Made by a program: the position numbers and the translations under genes
In this document: piece by piece, positions 44,035-53,694 of the stretch
Layout of the letters: every line of letters begins with the position of its first letter
Numbering within the stretch: the stretch's first letter is position 1
Assembly (NCBI RefSeq): GCF_002564465.1
Contig: NZ_NUUX01000023.1
Location: forward strand, 1 to 63,594
Length of the DNA: 63,594 nucleotides
Direction of reading: 5' to 3'
Source: Bacillus sp. AFS088145
GTDB taxonomy: Bacteria; Bacillota; Bacilli; Bacillales; Bacillaceae_G
Notes under the pieces: generated by a model
What the model saw: the letters and a program-made list of their open reading frames with translations, nothing else
Told to the model about the DNA's origin: nothing
The model's database searches: none

Positions 44035-44535
44035 TTAAGCGCCTTGTTCTTCTTTTTGTTCTGCAACTGCTTTAGTTGCAAGAGCGAAGTTGCGGATTGG
44101 TGCTTGTAGCACGCTAAGCAACATAGAAAGTAAACCTTCGCGAGATGGAAGTTCAGCAAGAGCTTTAACTTCTTCAACAGTAGCAACGTTTCCTTCGATT
44201 ACACCAGCTTTAATTTCTAAAGCTTCATGTTTTTTAGCGAAATCGTTGATTACTTTAGCAGGAGCAATTACATCCTCCATACTAAACGCGATTGCGTTTG
44301 GACCAGTTAATGATTCGTTTAAACCAGCTAAGCCAGCCTCTTCAGCAGCACGACGAGTTAAAGTGTTTTTGTAAACTTTGAACTCAACGCCAGCTTCACG
44401 TAATTGCTTACGTAATTCAGTTACTTCAGCAACATTTAAACCACGGTAGTCAACAACAACTGTTGCTTTGCTATCACGTAATTTAGCAGCTACTTCAGTT
44501 ACAACTTGTTTTTTAGCTTCTAATACTGCGCTCAT
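44035..44535 (-). CDS. rplJ: Ribosomal protein L10
   Basis: 166 aa, base of the L7/L12 stalk. [20 protein letters not shown] and the C-terminal helix that binds L12 dimers are present. GGAGGTG upstream. The codons around LSMLLS share an exact 19-nt stretch with the aspA-maeA spacer. Confidence 0.98.
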   Translation of the reverse strand: MSAVLEAKKQVVTEVAAKLRDSKATVVVDYRGLNVAEVTELRKQLREAGVEFKVYKNTLTRRAAEEAGLAGLNESLTGPNAIAFSMEDVIAPAKVINDFAKKHEALEIKAGVIEGNVATVEEVKALAELPSREGLLSMLLSVLQAPIRNFALATKAVAEQKEEQGA

Positions 44536-44592
44536 TTATTACACCTCCTGTGGATTTTAGTGTGTATACCGCAAAAGTGTAACCATAGCAAA

Positions 44593-44627
44593 ACCTCCAC
44601 GAACTTTTCAAAAAAAGACATGGAGGT
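44593..44627 (-). promoter_or_regulatory. L10-leader attenuator hairpin
   Basis: Minus strand ACCTCCA (44627-44621), 21-nt loop, TGGAGGT (44599-44593), then TTTTGC. It sits in the 190-nt rplJ leader. Firmicute rplJL leaders are known to bind L10 and control termination; this is the likely terminator arm. Confidence 0.65.
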
Positions 44628-44725
44628 TGTATATGCACGAATTTATCAGTTATACACCTCGGTAGGATATTAAGCTTAAGCACCTACTGTCTACGGTAGT
44701 CTATTTAATTAGCAAGACAATCTCC

Positions 44726-44754
44726 ATTATAGAGAGTTCTTGTCGAATTGTCAA
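44726..44754 (-). promoter_or_regulatory. Consensus sigma-A promoter of rplJ-rplL
   Basis: Perfect TTGACA (44754-44749) and perfect TATAAT (44731-44726) with a 17-nt spacer, the strongest promoter match in the window. Confidence 0.95.
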
Positions 44755-44768
44755 CTTTGTTTTTTATC

Positions 44769-45458
44769 TTAGAAACTAGCTGGATCTACTTTGATACCAG
44801 GTCCCATAGTTGAAGTGATTGCTACGTTCTTCATGTATGTTCCTTTAGCAGCAGCAGGTTTAACTTTTACCATAGTTTCAAAGATTGTTGTAAAGTTTTC
44901 TACTAACTTTTCGTTTTCGAAAGATACTTTACCGATTGGTACGTGAATGTTACCAGCTTTATCAACACGGTATTCAACTTTACCAGCTTTGATTTCGTTA
45001 ACAGCTTTAGTTACGTCAAATGTAACTGTACCTGTTTTCGGGTTTGGCATTAAACCTTTAGGTCCTAATACACGTCCTAATTTACCAACTTCAGCCATCA
45101 TGTCTGGAGTTGCTACTACTACATCAAAATCGAACCAACCTTGTTGGATTTTGTTAATCATGTCAGCATCGCCTACGAAATCAGCACCAGCAGCTTCAGC
45201 TTCTTTAGCTTTTTCACCTTTAGCGAATACTAATACACGTTGTACTTTACCAGTACCGTGTGGAAGAACTACTGCACCACGAATTTGTTGGTCAGCTTTC
45301 TTTGGATCTACTCCTAAACGGAATGCTACTTCAACTGTTGCATCAAAGTTAACAGTTGTAGTCTTTTTAACAAGTTCAACAGCTTCGTTTACTGCGTAAA
45401 CAGCTGTACGATCTACTAATTTAATAGCTTCTTGGTATTTTTTACCTTTGTTAGCCAT
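44769..45458 (-). CDS. rplA: Ribosomal protein L1
   Basis: 229 aa, L1-stalk protein. [40 protein letters not shown] and the [15 protein letters not shown] end are conserved. AGGAGG upstream. The gap to rplK holds a hairpin suited to L1 autoregulation. Confidence 0.98.
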   Translation of the reverse strand: MANKGKKYQEAIKLVDRTAVYAVNEAVELVKKTTTVNFDATVEVAFRLGVDPKKADQQIRGAVVLPHGTGKVQRVLVFAKGEKAKEAEAAGADFVGDADMINKIQQGWFDFDVVVATPDMMAEVGKLGRVLGPKGLMPNPKTGTVTFDVTKAVNEIKAGKVEYRVDKAGNIHVPIGKVSFENEKLVENFTTIFETMVKVKPAAAKGTYMKNVAITSTMGPGIKVDPASF

Positions 45459-45508
45459 GTTTTATTCCTCCTAATGTGGTTTTAACGGATTTTCCTCCCA
45501 CGAATAAA

Positions 45509-45544
45509 GGTTGCGATAAAACACATCAAGTGATGCTCGCAACC
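45509..45544 (-). promoter_or_regulatory. Hairpin ahead of rplA (L1-type leader)
   Basis: Minus strand GGTTGCGA (45544-45537) pairs with TCGCAACC (45516-45509), with inner CATCA/TGATG pairs. It lies 50 nt before rplA with no T tract. Position suggests an L1-binding mimic of its rRNA site; not demonstrated. Confidence 0.5.
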
Positions 45545-45573
45545 TCCTCAATCACACCTTATTGAAGATGGGA

Positions 45574-45999
45574 TTAGTCTTCAATAACGATACCCATACT
45601 ACGTGCAGTACCTTCTACCATACGCATAGCAGCTTCAACAGAAGCAGCATTTAAGTCAGGCATTTTTTGTTCAGCAATCTCACGCACTTTATCGCGTTTA
45701 ACTGTTGCTACTTTTTTACGATTTGGTTCACCAGAACCAGACTCAATACCAGCCGCTACTTTAAGAAGTACAGCAGCAGGAGGAGTTTTCGTAATGAATG
45801 TAAACGAACGATCTTCGAATACAGTGATTTCAACAGGAATGATTAGACCAGCTTGGTCAGCTGTACGAGCGTTGAACTCTTTACAGAATCCCATGATGTT
45901 AACACCTGCTTGTCCTAGTGCAGGACCAACCGGTGGTGCTGGGTTTGCTTTTCCTGCAGGAATTTGCAATTTTACCATTTTAATTACTTTTTTAGCCAC
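45574..45999 (-). CDS. rplK: Ribosomal protein L11
   Basis: 141 aa, GTPase-centre protein needed for the stringent response. [20 protein letters not shown] and the ending [14 protein letters not shown] are diagnostic. The start is GTG at 45999, 7-10 nt after AAGGAGGTG; the frame continues upstream without an SD. Confidence 0.97.
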   Translation of the reverse strand: MAKKVIKMVKLQIPAGKANPAPPVGPALGQAGVNIMGFCKEFNARTADQAGLIIPVEITVFEDRSFTFITKTPPAAVLLKVAAGIESGSGEPNRKKVATVKRDKVREIAEQKMPDLNAASVEAAMRMVEGTARSMGIVIED

Positions 46000-46125
46000 G
46001 AGACACACCTCCTTAAGTCCGTGATGTGGTAATGGGGTTTTACGCCCTCCCACTCATATCGTTTTGCATTTACATGCATATTCTTATACAGAAGTTAATA
46101 TCATCTTTTCGATGCATATTGACCT
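46000..46125 (-). promoter_or_regulatory. L11 operon leader
   Basis: The rplK 5' UTR includes a segment (about 46050-46020) with GTGGGAGGGCGTAAAACCCC and ACCACATCACGG, with GGG/CCC arms that can pair. I recall very similar text ahead of rplK in other Bacillus, suggesting a conserved regulatory leader. Confidence 0.5.
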
Positions 46126-46130
46126 TTAAA

Positions 46131-46159
46131 AGTCTAACATTTTCAAAATAAAAATGCAA
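46131..46159 (-). promoter_or_regulatory. Sigma-A promoter of rplK-rplA
   Basis: Minus strand TTGCAT (46159-46154), 17-nt spacer, TAGACT (46136-46131), just past the nusG stop. Confidence 0.7.
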
Positions 46160-46168
46160 GGTCTTGTA

Positions 46169-46702
46169 TTATAATTTTTCAATAAGATGTAAATCCAGCT
46201 CTACCGGTGTTTCTTTATTAAAGAATTCTACTAATACAGTCACTTTTTTCTTTTCGAAATCAATTTCTTTAATTGATCCCGTATAATTTGCAAAAGGACC
46301 TTCTTTTAATCGAACAACTTCATTTATATCTAAATCAAAATCAATCACTTGTTCATCTAGACCCATGTGTTTTAGAATATGTGTAATTTCTTCTTCTAAA
46401 AGAGGTGTTGGTTTTGAACCAGATCCAGCTGAGCCAACGAACCCAGTAACTCCCGGTGTATTTCGAACTACATACCAAGAATCGTCAGTCATGACTAGTT
46501 CAACTAACACATAACCTGGAAACACTTTACGTTTCGTTACTTTCTCTTTACCGTTCTTCATTTCCACTTCTGATTCTTCTGGAACGATTACACGGAAAAT
46601 TTTATCCTGCATTCCCATTGTTTCAACACGTTTTTCTAAATTCGCTTTTACTTTATTCTCATATCCTGAGTAAGTATGAACTACATACCATCTTTTTTCC
46701 AT
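46169..46702 (-). CDS. nusG: Transcription factor NusG
   Basis: 177 aa. The NGN domain (WYVVHTYSGYENKVKANL, FPGYVLVELVM) binds RNA polymerase; the C-terminal KOW (VRLKEGPFANYTGSIKEI) contacts the ribosome or Rho. In Bacillus NusG promotes pausing. Its Shine-Dalgarno (GGGGAGGG) is 22 nt from the ATG, but a 5-bp hairpin between them would shorten this to about 7 nt. A terminator separates it from secE. Confidence 0.97.
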   Translation of the reverse strand: MEKRWYVVHTYSGYENKVKANLEKRVETMGMQDKIFRVIVPEESEVEMKNGKEKVTKRKVFPGYVLVELVMTDDSWYVVRNTPGVTGFVGSAGSGSKPTPLLEEEITHILKHMGLDEQVIDFDLDINEVVRLKEGPFANYTGSIKEIDFEKKKVTVLVEFFNKETPVELDLHLIEKL

Positions 46703-46707
46703 GTTAG

Positions 46708-46722
46708 AGGACTACTTGTCCT
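46708..46722 (-). promoter_or_regulatory. Small hairpin between nusG Shine-Dalgarno and start codon
   Basis: Minus strand AGGAC (46722-46718), loop AAGTA, GTCCT (46712-46708). SD GGAGG is at 46729-46725 and the ATG at 46702. Folding brings the SD to a normal distance from the start. Confidence 0.55.
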
Positions 46723-46749
46723 TCCCTCCCCGGTCAACTTTCTTTGCAA

Positions 46750-46785
46750 ATTAAAAAACCCGTCACCGGGCTTTTTTTTAAACAT
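46750..46785 (-). terminator. Terminator-like hairpin between secE and nusG
   Basis: Stem GCCCG (46771-46767) with CGGGT (46762-46758), GTGA loop, extended by A/T pairs, and TTTTTT after it; T-rich on both strands. It implies partial termination, since no clear promoter lies between it and nusG. Confidence 0.75.
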
Positions 46786-46816
46786 TATCACTCATTATAG
46801 CACAATTAGTTTTAAC

Positions 46817-46999
46817 TTATTCAAGAATAAGTCGAATTAGTTTAGAAAGTCCTGTGTCAATTACAGCGAAGAATACTACAAAGAATAAAACTGTAGCTAA
46901 TACTGTAACTGTTGAATTAACTAATTCTTTACGTTTAGGCCATGAAACTTTTTTCATTTCACTTTTTACTTCGCGAAAAAACTTACCGATACGACCCAC
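46817..46999 (-). CDS. secE: Preprotein translocase subunit SecE
   Basis: 60-aa single-helix clamp for SecY. EVKSEMKKVSWPKRKEL is the conserved amphipathic segment, followed by the membrane helix VLATVLFFVVFFAVIDTGL. I choose the GTG at 46999, 8 nt after GGGGG; an ATG at 47014 would lie upstream of that SD with none of its own. Confidence 0.93.
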   Translation of the reverse strand: MGRIGKFFREVKSEMKKVSWPKRKELVNSTVTVLATVLFFVVFFAVIDTGLSKLIRLILE

Positions 47000-47125
47000 A
47001 GATGCAACCCCCATATATACTAGTTTAGAGATTTACGAAACGTCCGCCTTGTCCAAAAATAGTGCATGATCTTTAACTTATATACTGAATAAGGACATTC
47101 GCAATTATCATTTATCTTACTTCAT

Positions 47126-47272
47126 TTATTTTGTTTCTTTATGTGTAGTATGCTCATTGCACGTTTTACAAAACTTTTTCATCTCCAAACGTTCTACAGA
47201 AGAGGAATTCTTCATCGTGGAGTAATTTCTATTATTGCAATTAGCGCACGACAGGACAACTTTTTTTCTCAT
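47126..47272 (-). CDS. rpmG: Ribosomal protein L33 (zinc-binding form)
   Basis: 48 aa, beginning [20 protein letters not shown]. Zinc ligands Cys9, Cys12, Cys35 and Cys38 mark the C+ type. AGGTTGG is a weak SD. Placed before secE as in other Bacillus, with its own promoter. Confidence 0.96.
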   Translation of the reverse strand: MRKKVVLSCANCNNRNYSTMKNSSSVERLEMKKFCKTCNEHTTHKETK

Positions 47273-47311
47273 GGCGACACCAACCTAATTCATCTATAAT
47301 TATCCATTTAG

Positions 47312-47340
47312 AATGTACCATGTGAAATATAAACTGTCAA
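47312..47340 (-). promoter_or_regulatory. Sigma-A promoter of rpmG-secE-nusG
   Basis: Perfect TTGACA (47340-47335), 17-nt spacer, TACATT (47317-47312), 40 nt before rpmG. Confidence 0.8.
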
Positions 47341-47406
47341 ATTCATTTCCAAACCCTTGTACTCCTATATATTATTATGAATTACAAAGGAATTTCTTTG
47401 ATCTAA

Positions 47407-48057
47407 TTAAACTGATAGTTCTCTAATTTCCATATATCTTTCAAGCTTTCTTTTCACTCGTTGAAGAGCATTATCAATCGATTTTACATGCCTGTTTAAC
47501 TCTTCTGATATTTCTTGGTAAGATCGACCATCTAAATAGAGTGATAATACTTTTCTTTCTAAATCGCTTAATAATTCAGACATTTTTAGCTCTATGTCCA
47601 CATTTTCTTCTTGATTGATAACAAGTTCCTCTGGATCCATGTTTTTTGTTTCTGTTAAAACATCCAGTAATGTACGATCAGATTCCTCATCGTAAATAGG
47701 CTTGTCCAATGAAACATAAGAATTTAATGGGATGTGCTTTTGTCTAGTCGCTGTTTTAATCGCTGTAATAATTTGTCTTGTAATGCATAATTCTGCAAAC
47801 GCCTTGAAGGATGAAAGTTTATCTTCCTTGTAATCACGAATTGCTTTGTATAATCCAATCATACCTTCTTGAATGATGTCTTCACGGTCAGCTCCTATTA
47901 GGAAATAAGACCTAGATTTTGCTTTAACGAAATTTCGGTACTTTTGAATTAAAAATGTTAGTGCCTCTTGATCACCCTCTCGAACATATTCGAGAATTAC
48001 CTCATCTTCTAAAGGGCCATACTCTATCATTAGCTTCAATTCCTGTTCAACGTTCAA
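47407..48057 (-). CDS. sigH: Sigma-H, early stationary-phase sigma factor
   Basis: Directs transcription at the onset of sporulation and competence. 216 aa from the TTG at 48057, which lies 8 nt after GGAGG; a GTG in the SD itself (48066) would be an alternative. Region 2 (YFLIGADREDIIQEGMIGLY) and region 4 (LYLDGRSYQEISEELNRHVK) are near-identical to B. subtilis. Confidence 0.97.
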   Translation of the reverse strand: MNVEQELKLMIEYGPLEDEVILEYVREGDQEALTFLIQKYRNFVKAKSRSYFLIGADREDIIQEGMIGLYKAIRDYKEDKLSSFKAFAELCITRQIITAIKTATRQKHIPLNSYVSLDKPIYDEESDRTLLDVLTETKNMDPEELVINQEENVDIELKMSELLSDLERKVLSLYLDGRSYQEISEELNRHVKSIDNALQRVKRKLERYMEIRELSV

Positions 48058-48089
48058 AATTAGCACCTCCGACCAAACAATTTAATTAA

Positions 48090-48118
48090 ATTATACAGCA
48101 CAAAGAAGAAGGAAACAA
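48090..48118 (-). promoter_or_regulatory. Sigma-A promoter of sigH
   Basis: Minus strand TTGTTT (48118-48113), 17-nt spacer, perfect TATAAT (48095-48090), 32 nt before the TTG. B. subtilis sigH also has its own vegetative promoter, controlled by AbrB. Confidence 0.78.
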
Positions 48119-48122
48119 TAAG

Positions 48123-48647
48123 TCATCGTTCCCCTCTTCGCCATTTTTCTAAAATTTCTGTTTGTTTCGAATTTAAAGTCTTACTAATCGTCAGTCTTTG
48201 ATCAGGTATTTCACTAATTCGACTACTTATCATTTTTTTATTTTGAGTAACAGATCGATAAAGTTCCATTGCAGGTATACGAAGTGCACCTTGTCCAAAT
48301 ATTTGCCATTGCTCAGTAAAGTCAGATGTCGCAACATAAATATGATGGTTAACATGACGAAGCTCAATTGCAAGTTTTTCAATTTTTTCATCAGCCGTTT
48401 GGTTTTTCCGAGTAAAAATCACTTCGACCTTTGAATTCTTGTCGACCTTTTCGATTCCATTTACAAAATGAGCATCAAATACAACAATTATATACATCCC
48501 TGTGTATGCCTTATACTCAGCAAGTTGAGTAATTAGATAATCACGTGATTTATCAAAGTCAATTTCTCGAAGTTTTCTAAGATTCGGCCAAGCTCCAATC
48601 ATGTTATAACCATCTACAATAAGAATCTCTTTCTTTTTATGATCCAA
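48123..48647 (-). CDS. yacP: NYN-domain ribosome-associated endonuclease (YacP/Rae1)
   Basis: 174 aa from a TTG at 48647. NYN/PIN-like fold: ILIVDGYNMIGAWP holds the first catalytic Asp, then VVFDAHFV and VATSDFTEQWQIFGQGA. B. subtilis Rae1 cuts mRNA in the ribosomal A site. The start is uncertain: the frame extends to an ATG at 48674 without an SD. The chosen codon overlaps the rlmB end by 11 nt. Confidence 0.88.
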   Translation of the reverse strand: MDHKKKEILIVDGYNMIGAWPNLRKLREIDFDKSRDYLITQLAEYKAYTGMYIIVVFDAHFVNGIEKVDKNSKVEVIFTRKNQTADEKIEKLAIELRHVNHHIYVATSDFTEQWQIFGQGALRIPAMELYRSVTQNKKMISSRISEIPDQRLTISKTLNSKQTEILEKWRRGER

Positions 48648-49380
48648 GCGGGTGTCTCTTACGATGTATTTCATACATTAATAGACTAGCCGCAACAGAC
48701 GCATTTAAAGATGTAACTTTACCGACCATTGGTAACTTAATTAGGAAATCACATTTTTCCTTTAAGATCCTGCTCATGCCTTTACCTTCGCTACCAATAA
48801 TTAACCCAAGAGAAATTTGGCCATCCATGTTTCGATAGTCATCAGCACCTTTTGCATCTGTACCAAAAATCCAAACTCCTCTTTCTTTTAATTCATCTAT
48901 AGTTCTTGCTAAGTTCGTTACTCGAGCTACTGGAATGTATTCAATTGCTCCAGTAGAAGCTTTAGCAACCGCTGAAGTTAAACCTACCGCTCTTCTCTTT
49001 GGAATAATGATTCCATGAGCACCAACTGCATCTGCAGTTCTCATAATTGAGCCTAAATTATGAGGATCTTCAATTTCATCAAGAATTAAGAAGAACGGTT
49101 GTTCATTTCGACTACTCGCAACTTCAAATAAATCATCAAGTTCCACATATTCATATGCAGCTACTTGTGCTACTACACCTTGATGGTTTCCTTTAACCAT
49201 TCCATCTAATTTCTTGTTTGGTGCTGTTTGAACTATCACTTTGTTTTGGTTAGCTAATTCTAAAAGTTTATGAATTTGACCTTTATTTGCTCCTTCGCTA
49301 ACCCAAATTTTATTTATATCACGACCTGAACGTATTGCTTCCATAACTGGATTACGTCCAATAATAAATTCCTCAGACAT
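48637..49380 (-). CDS. rlmB: 23S rRNA 2'-O-methyltransferase RlmB (SpoU family)
   Basis: 247 aa. N-terminal substrate-binding domain, then the SPOUT knot with LDEIEDPHNLGSIMRTADA (about 110-128), IIGSEGKGMSRI and NASVAASLLMYE. Methylates the G2251-equivalent ribose in the P-loop. Start at MSEEFIIGRNPV (AAAGGAG upstream), not at the open-frame codon 49449. It begins 1 nt after the mrnC stop. Confidence 0.94.
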   Translation of the reverse strand: MSEEFIIGRNPVMEAIRSGRDINKIWVSEGANKGQIHKLLELANQNKVIVQTAPNKKLDGMVKGNHQGVVAQVAAYEYVELDDLFEVASSRNEQPFFLILDEIEDPHNLGSIMRTADAVGAHGIIIPKRRAVGLTSAVAKASTGAIEYIPVARVTNLARTIDELKERGVWIFGTDAKGADDYRNMDGQISLGLIIGSEGKGMSRILKEKCDFLIKLPMVGKVTSLNASVAASLLMYEIHRKRHPLGS

Positions 49381-49381
49381 A

Positions 49382-49798
49382 TTATGCTCCTTTATCATTC
49401 TCAATAAATTGAATCGCAAACTGTACAATTGTATTGAGTCTATCTTCATTTTTTAATAAATAATGGTATCCAATTAACGCTTCCATTGCGGTTGCGTATC
49501 GATATGTTTGTACATCAGTATTTTTTGGTACAGTTCCTGACTTTGCATTACGGCCCCTTTTAACGACCGCAACTTCTTCATCTGACAGTATCTCAGTAAA
49601 AAGCATTTCTCTAATTACTTTAGCTTGTCCTTTCGCAGAAACAAATCTTGTTGCTGCTCGGTGAAGTTGATTAGGTCTTACTTTCCCTTTTTCAAGGAGG
49701 TGATGACGTACATAAATTTCATATACAGCATCACCTATATAAGCAAGTGCTAAACTGTTTAGTTGCTTAGCATCAATATTTTGGTTACTTTCAATCAT
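49382..49798 (-). CDS. mrnC: Mini-ribonuclease III
   Basis: 138 aa RNase III catalytic domain without the RNA-binding domain; matures 23S r[21 protein letters not shown] holds the catalytic Asp. Start at 49798, 4 nt after the cysS stop, with AGAGGA in the cysS end; the frame extends into cysS without justification. Confidence 0.95.
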   Translation of the reverse strand: MIESNQNIDAKQLNSLALAYIGDAVYEIYVRHHLLEKGKVRPNQLHRAATRFVSAKGQAKVIREMLFTEILSDEEVAVVKRGRNAKSGTVPKNTDVQTYRYATAMEALIGYHYLLKNEDRLNTIVQFAIQFIENDKGA

Positions 49799-49802
49799 GA
49801 AG

Positions 49803-51203
49803 TTATCCTCTTTTCCAGCGAATACCTTGTGGAGTATCTTCAATGATTATATTCATTTCTTTTAATTGATCACGAATTTGGTCCGCTAATGCAAAATCAC
49901 GATTTTTACGTGCGTCTGTACGTTTTTGAATTAATGCTTCGATTTCATCATCTAACATTGCTTCTTCTTTAACTAGTGTAATGCCTAGAACATTTGATAA
50001 TTCATCAAAAGTTGCTACTAACTGCTTTAATACATTCGTAGAAGTATGTGTCTCTAGTAAATATTGATTTGCCAATTTAGCTAATTGATATAAAACAGAA
50101 ATTGCATTAGCTGTATTAAAGTCATCATCCATTACTTTTGTGAAGACGGTTTTTTCATCTGCTATTTCTTTTAACCACTTATTGTCATCTTCTGTTAAAT
50201 TAGTACTACTTTCTAAACGATGCTTACTATTTTGATATGCCGTTTTAATACGTTCAAAACCATTTCTAGCTTCTTGTAAAAGTTCTTCACTATAGTTAAT
50301 TGGGTGACGATAATGCACTGATAACATAAAGAAACGTAATAACATAGGATCAACGATTTTTATAATGTCATGTACTAATACAAAGTTACCTAATGACTTA
50401 GACATTTTTTCGTTGTCGATATTGATGTATCCATTATGCATCCAATAATTTGAAAAAGTTTTCCCGCTTAAAGCTTCTGACTGAGCGATTTCATTCTCAT
50501 GGTGTGGAAATGATAAATCTTGACCGCCTGCATGTATATCAATTGTTTCTCCAAGGTATTTCTTTGCCATTGCTGAGCATTCAATATGCCATCCTGGTCT
50601 ACCTTTCCCCCATGGACTTTCCCAGAATATTTCACCTGGTTTAGCTGCTTTCCATAGGGCAAAATCTAATGGATCTTCTTTCTTTTCGCCAACTTCAATT
50701 CTTTCACCAATTCGAAGGTCTTCAATTGATTGGTGTGAAAGTTTACCGTAACCATCAAATTCCTTTGTTTTGAAGTAAACATCACCTTCGGATTCATATG
50801 CATAACCTTTTTTTACTAGCTCATCGATAAACTCAATAATAATATCCATATTATCCATTACACGAGGATGATTCGTTGCTGTTTTGCAACCTAGTTCTTG
50901 AACATCTTCAAAATATGCATTAATAAAACGATCTGCTATAGTTGGAACATCTGAGCCTAATTCATTTGCTGCTTTAATTAACTTATCATCAACATCAGTG
51001 AAATTTGAAACATAGTTTACTTCGTATCCACGATATTCAAAATAACGTCTTACTGTATCAAAAACAATAGCAGGTCTTGCATTACCAATGTGAATATAGT
51101 TATATACAGTAGGTCCACATACATACATTTTGACCTTACCTTCTTCTATCGGCTTAAAATCTTCTTTATTCCTTGTTAATGTATTATAAATTTGAATTGC
51201 CAT
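49803..51203 (-). CDS. cysS: Cysteinyl-tRNA synthetase
   Basis: 466 aa class I synthetase. [16 protein letters not shown] (zinc Cys and HIGH motif, about 28-43), WHIECSAMA and [11 protein letters not shown] with further zinc ligands, and KMSKSLGNF. Follows cysE by 4 nt, so controlled with it by the T-box. Confidence 0.98.
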   Translation of the reverse strand: MAIQIYNTLTRNKEDFKPIEEGKVKMYVCGPTVYNYIHIGNARPAIVFDTVRRYFEYRGYEVNYVSNFTDVDDKLIKAANELGSDVPTIADRFINAYFEDVQELGCKTATNHPRVMDNMDIIIEFIDELVKKGYAYESEGDVYFKTKEFDGYGKLSHQSIEDLRIGERIEVGEKKEDPLDFALWKAAKPGEIFWESPWGKGRPGWHIECSAMAKKYLGETIDIHAGGQDLSFPHHENEIAQSEALSGKTFSNYWMHNGYINIDNEKMSKSLGNFVLVHDIIKIVDPMLLRFFMLSVHYRHPINYSEELLQEARNGFERIKTAYQNSKHRLESSTNLTEDDNKWLKEIADEKTVFTKVMDDDFNTANAISVLYQLAKLANQYLLETHTSTNVLKQLVATFDELSNVLGITLVKEEAMLDDEIEALIQKRTDARKNRDFALADQIRDQLKEMNIIIEDTPQGIRWKRG

Positions 51204-51207
51204 CGTT

Positions 51208-51846
51208 TTACTTCCTTTCAGATATTCTCATTAAACTTCTTAGCTCTTCTAATTCCGCTTCTAGTTGTAGTAATCGATCTGCTACTGGGTCAGGTAGATC
51301 ACAGTGATCAAATTGATTATTAACTCTAATTCCATCTTGAACAACTATCTTACCAGGTATACCAACAACCGTAGTATTATTTGGAACATCCTTTAGTACA
51401 ACTGAATTTGCACCGATTTTTGCATTTTCTCCGATTGTGATTGACCCTAGAACTTTTGCTCCCGTAGCTACTAGTACCCCACTCAATAAGGTTGGATGTC
51501 GCTTACCTTTTTCCTTACCGGTTCCACCTAATGTTACCCCTTGATAAATCGTAACATCATCACCTATTTCACATGTTTCTCCAATTACGACTCCTGCTCC
51601 ATGATCGATAAAAAATCGTCTACCAATTTTCGCCCCTGGGTGAATCTCAATTCCTGTTAAAAACCGAGCAAACTGTGAAATACTTCTTGCAATAAAGTGC
51701 CATTTTTTCCGATAGAAATAATGAGCAAATCGATAAAGCCATAATGCATGTAAACCAGCATACGTAAGTATAACTTCTAAATAGCTAGTAGCGGCTGGAT
51801 CGCGTTCAAATATCGTCGCTACATCTTCCTTCATGTACTTTAGCAT
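51208..51846 (-). CDS. cysE: Serine O-acetyltransferase
   Basis: 212 aa, first committed step of cysteine synthesis. Left-handed beta helix with [33 protein letters not shown] and the catalytic His in DHG. Of two nearby ATGs I take 51846 (8 nt after GGGG); 51852 is too close to the SD. Downstream of a Cys T-box. Confidence 0.95.
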   Translation of the reverse strand: MLKYMKEDVATIFERDPAATSYLEVILTYAGLHALWLYRFAHYFYRKKWHFIARSISQFARFLTGIEIHPGAKIGRRFFIDHGAGVVIGETCEIGDDVTIYQGVTLGGTGKEKGKRHPTLLSGVLVATGAKVLGSITIGENAKIGANSVVLKDVPNNTTVVGIPGKIVVQDGIRVNNQFDHCDLPDPVADRLLQLEAELEELRSLMRISERK

Positions 51847-51904
51847 CTTCATTTCCCCTTAAAGAATTTATTAAGAATTTGATTTTTTTCTCTATAAAAA
51901 ATAA

Positions 51905-52150
51905 AAAGCGTCCCAGTGTACATAACATACACAGAGACGCTTTATGCGCGGTTCCACTCTGTTTAGATAAAATAAATTTATCTCAACTCATGTAATGTAA
52001 CGGTTTCCACCGCCCTAGCCTACTAAAACGTATTTTTCGGCTAAGGACTCAAGGGGGCACTTCCATGACTACCGTTAAAATCACTTTCACCAATGTGATT
52101 CTCTCTGGGTAACGAGTAGCCATTTACTTTTCCCTATCAACATTTTACCT
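51905..52150 (-). ncRNA. T-box riboswitch (tRNA-Cys) of cysE-cysS
   Basis: The leader holds stem I with AGTA and GGAA specifier-loop motifs; the likely specifier is TGC (Cys) at 52059-52057. The T-box sequence AGAGTGGAACCGCGC is at 51960-51946, followed by a terminator with AAAGCGTC/GACGCTTT arms (51943-51905) and T tail. Uncharged tRNA-Cys would prevent termination. B. subtilis has the same arrangement between gltX and cysE. Confidence 0.92.
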
Positions 52151-52169
52151 ATATGAATATTACTTATAT

Positions 52170-52199
52170 ATATTACAAATAAATCAAAATGTTAACCAA
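52170..52199 (-). promoter_or_regulatory. Possible promoter of the T-box-cysE unit
   Basis: Minus strand TTGGTT (52199-52194), 18-nt spacer, TAATAT (52175-52170), overlapping the gltX stop. Moderate match only. Confidence 0.4.
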
Positions 52200-53652
52200 T
52201 TATTTGTTGTAAACGGGCAATAACTTTTTCTTTTCCTAATAAAGTCATCGCTGCTGGTAATTCAGGACCATGACATTGACCAGTTGTTGCAACACGAATT
52301 GGCATAAATAACTTTTTGCCTTTTTGTCCAGTTGACTTTTGAACTGATTTCATTGCAGCTTTAATTGAATCAACTGTAAATTCTTCAGAAGCGTTAAGTT
52401 CTTCAACTAATGCTGAAAGTACTTCCTTCACTTGCTCTTCAGAAATAACAGCTTGCTCTTCTTCACCGAATGTAAATACTTCTTTGAAGAATAGGCTTGA
52501 TAATTCTACAATTTCAGCACCAAAGCTCATTTGGTCTTGATATAAAGCTACTAGATTTGTAACCCACAGATTTTCGTCTGCAGTGCGTTCTTCATTTACA
52601 AAACCAGCTTTAATTAGATGTGGTAATGAAATTTCTACCACTTTTTCTAATGGTTGCTCTTTAATATATCGGTTGTTAATCCAAGTTAATTTTTGCTTAT
52701 CAAACATAGCAGGAGCAGAACTTAAACGGCTTGGATCGAAAATCTTAATAAATTCATCCTTGCTGAAAATTTCTTCTTCACCAACTGGTGACCAACCAAG
52801 AAGAGCAATAAAGTTAAATAACGCTTCTGGTAAGTAGCCAAGATTTTGATATTGTTCAATAAATTGTAATACAGATTCGTCACGTTTTGAAAGCTTTTTA
52901 CGGTTTTCATTCACAATTACTGCCATATGACCAAAATCTGGAGCATCCCAATTTAATGCACGATAGACCATTATTTGTTTAGGCGTATTAGAAATATGCT
53001 CTTCCCCGCGCAGTACGTGACTAATCTTCATTAATGCATCGTCAACTACTACCGCGTAGTTATAAGTAGCGATTCCGTTCTTTTTAACAAGAACCCAGTC
53101 ACCGATATCTTTTGATTCAAATTTAATATTTCCACGAACGATATCTTCCCACTCATACGTATCGTTTGCTGGTACTGCAAAACGAATAGTGTGCTCTGCA
53201 CTTGCTGCTTCTTTAACAGCTCTTTCTTCAGCTGTTAAATGACGGCATTTTCCGCTATAACGTGTAGTTGGATGACCAGCCGCTAATTGCGCTTCACGTT
53301 CCGCTGCAAGCTCTTCCTCTGTACAATAGCACTTGTATGCATGACCATTCTCAATTAATTCATTAGCATATTGTTTGTATAAGTCTAGTCTTTCTAACTG
53401 ACGATAAGGACCGTACTCGCCACCTTTATCTGGACCCTCATCCCAATCAATACCCAACCAGTGTAAATATTTCGCTTGGCTTTCTTCGCCACCTTCAACA
53501 TTACGTTCGATATCAGTATCTTCAATACGTAATACCATATCACCGTTAAAATGCTTAGCAAATAAATATACGTATAATGCTGTACGTGCATTTCCAATAT
53601 GTAAATGACCTGTCGGACTAGGTGCATAACGAACTCTTACTCTATTTGACAT
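52192..53652 (-). CDS. gltX: Glutamyl-tRNA synthetase
   Basis: 486 aa, class I. The HIGH motif lies in [14 protein letters not shown] and KMSKS appears as KLSKRDE. Being a non-discriminating Bacillus type, it probably also charges tRNA-Gln, which is later amidated. GTGGAGAG upstream. Confidence 0.98.
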   Translation of the reverse strand: MSNRVRVRYAPSPTGHLHIGNARTALYVYLFAKHFNGDMVLRIEDTDIERNVEGGEESQAKYLHWLGIDWDEGPDKGGEYGPYRQLERLDLYKQYANELIENGHAYKCYCTEEELAAEREAQLAAGHPTTRYSGKCRHLTAEERAVKEAASAEHTIRFAVPANDTYEWEDIVRGNIKFESKDIGDWVLVKKNGIATYNYAVVVDDALMKISHVLRGEEHISNTPKQIMVYRALNWDAPDFGHMAVIVNENRKKLSKRDESVLQFIEQYQNLGYLPEALFNFIALLGWSPVGEEEIFSKDEFIKIFDPSRLSSAPAMFDKQKLTWINNRYIKEQPLEKVVEISLPHLIKAGFVNEERTADENLWVTNLVALYQDQMSFGAEIVELSSLFFKEVFTFGEEEQAVISEEQVKEVLSALVEELNASEEFTVDSIKAAMKSVQKSTGQKGKKLFMPIRVATTGQCHGPELPAAMTLLGKEKVIARLQQIIG

Positions 53653-53694
53653 TTATAGACACTCTCCACTGAATAATTATTATACTTTATTAGT

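Noticed and set aside
43590-44075. 161-codon plus-strand open frame opposite rplL
   Set aside because: It lies antisense to rplL and rplJ, overlaps the rplL terminator and has no family resemblance; it arises from their codon bias.
44947-45399. 150-codon plus-strand open frame opposite rplA
   Set aside because: Exact antisense shadow of a highly conserved gene, no ribosome site.
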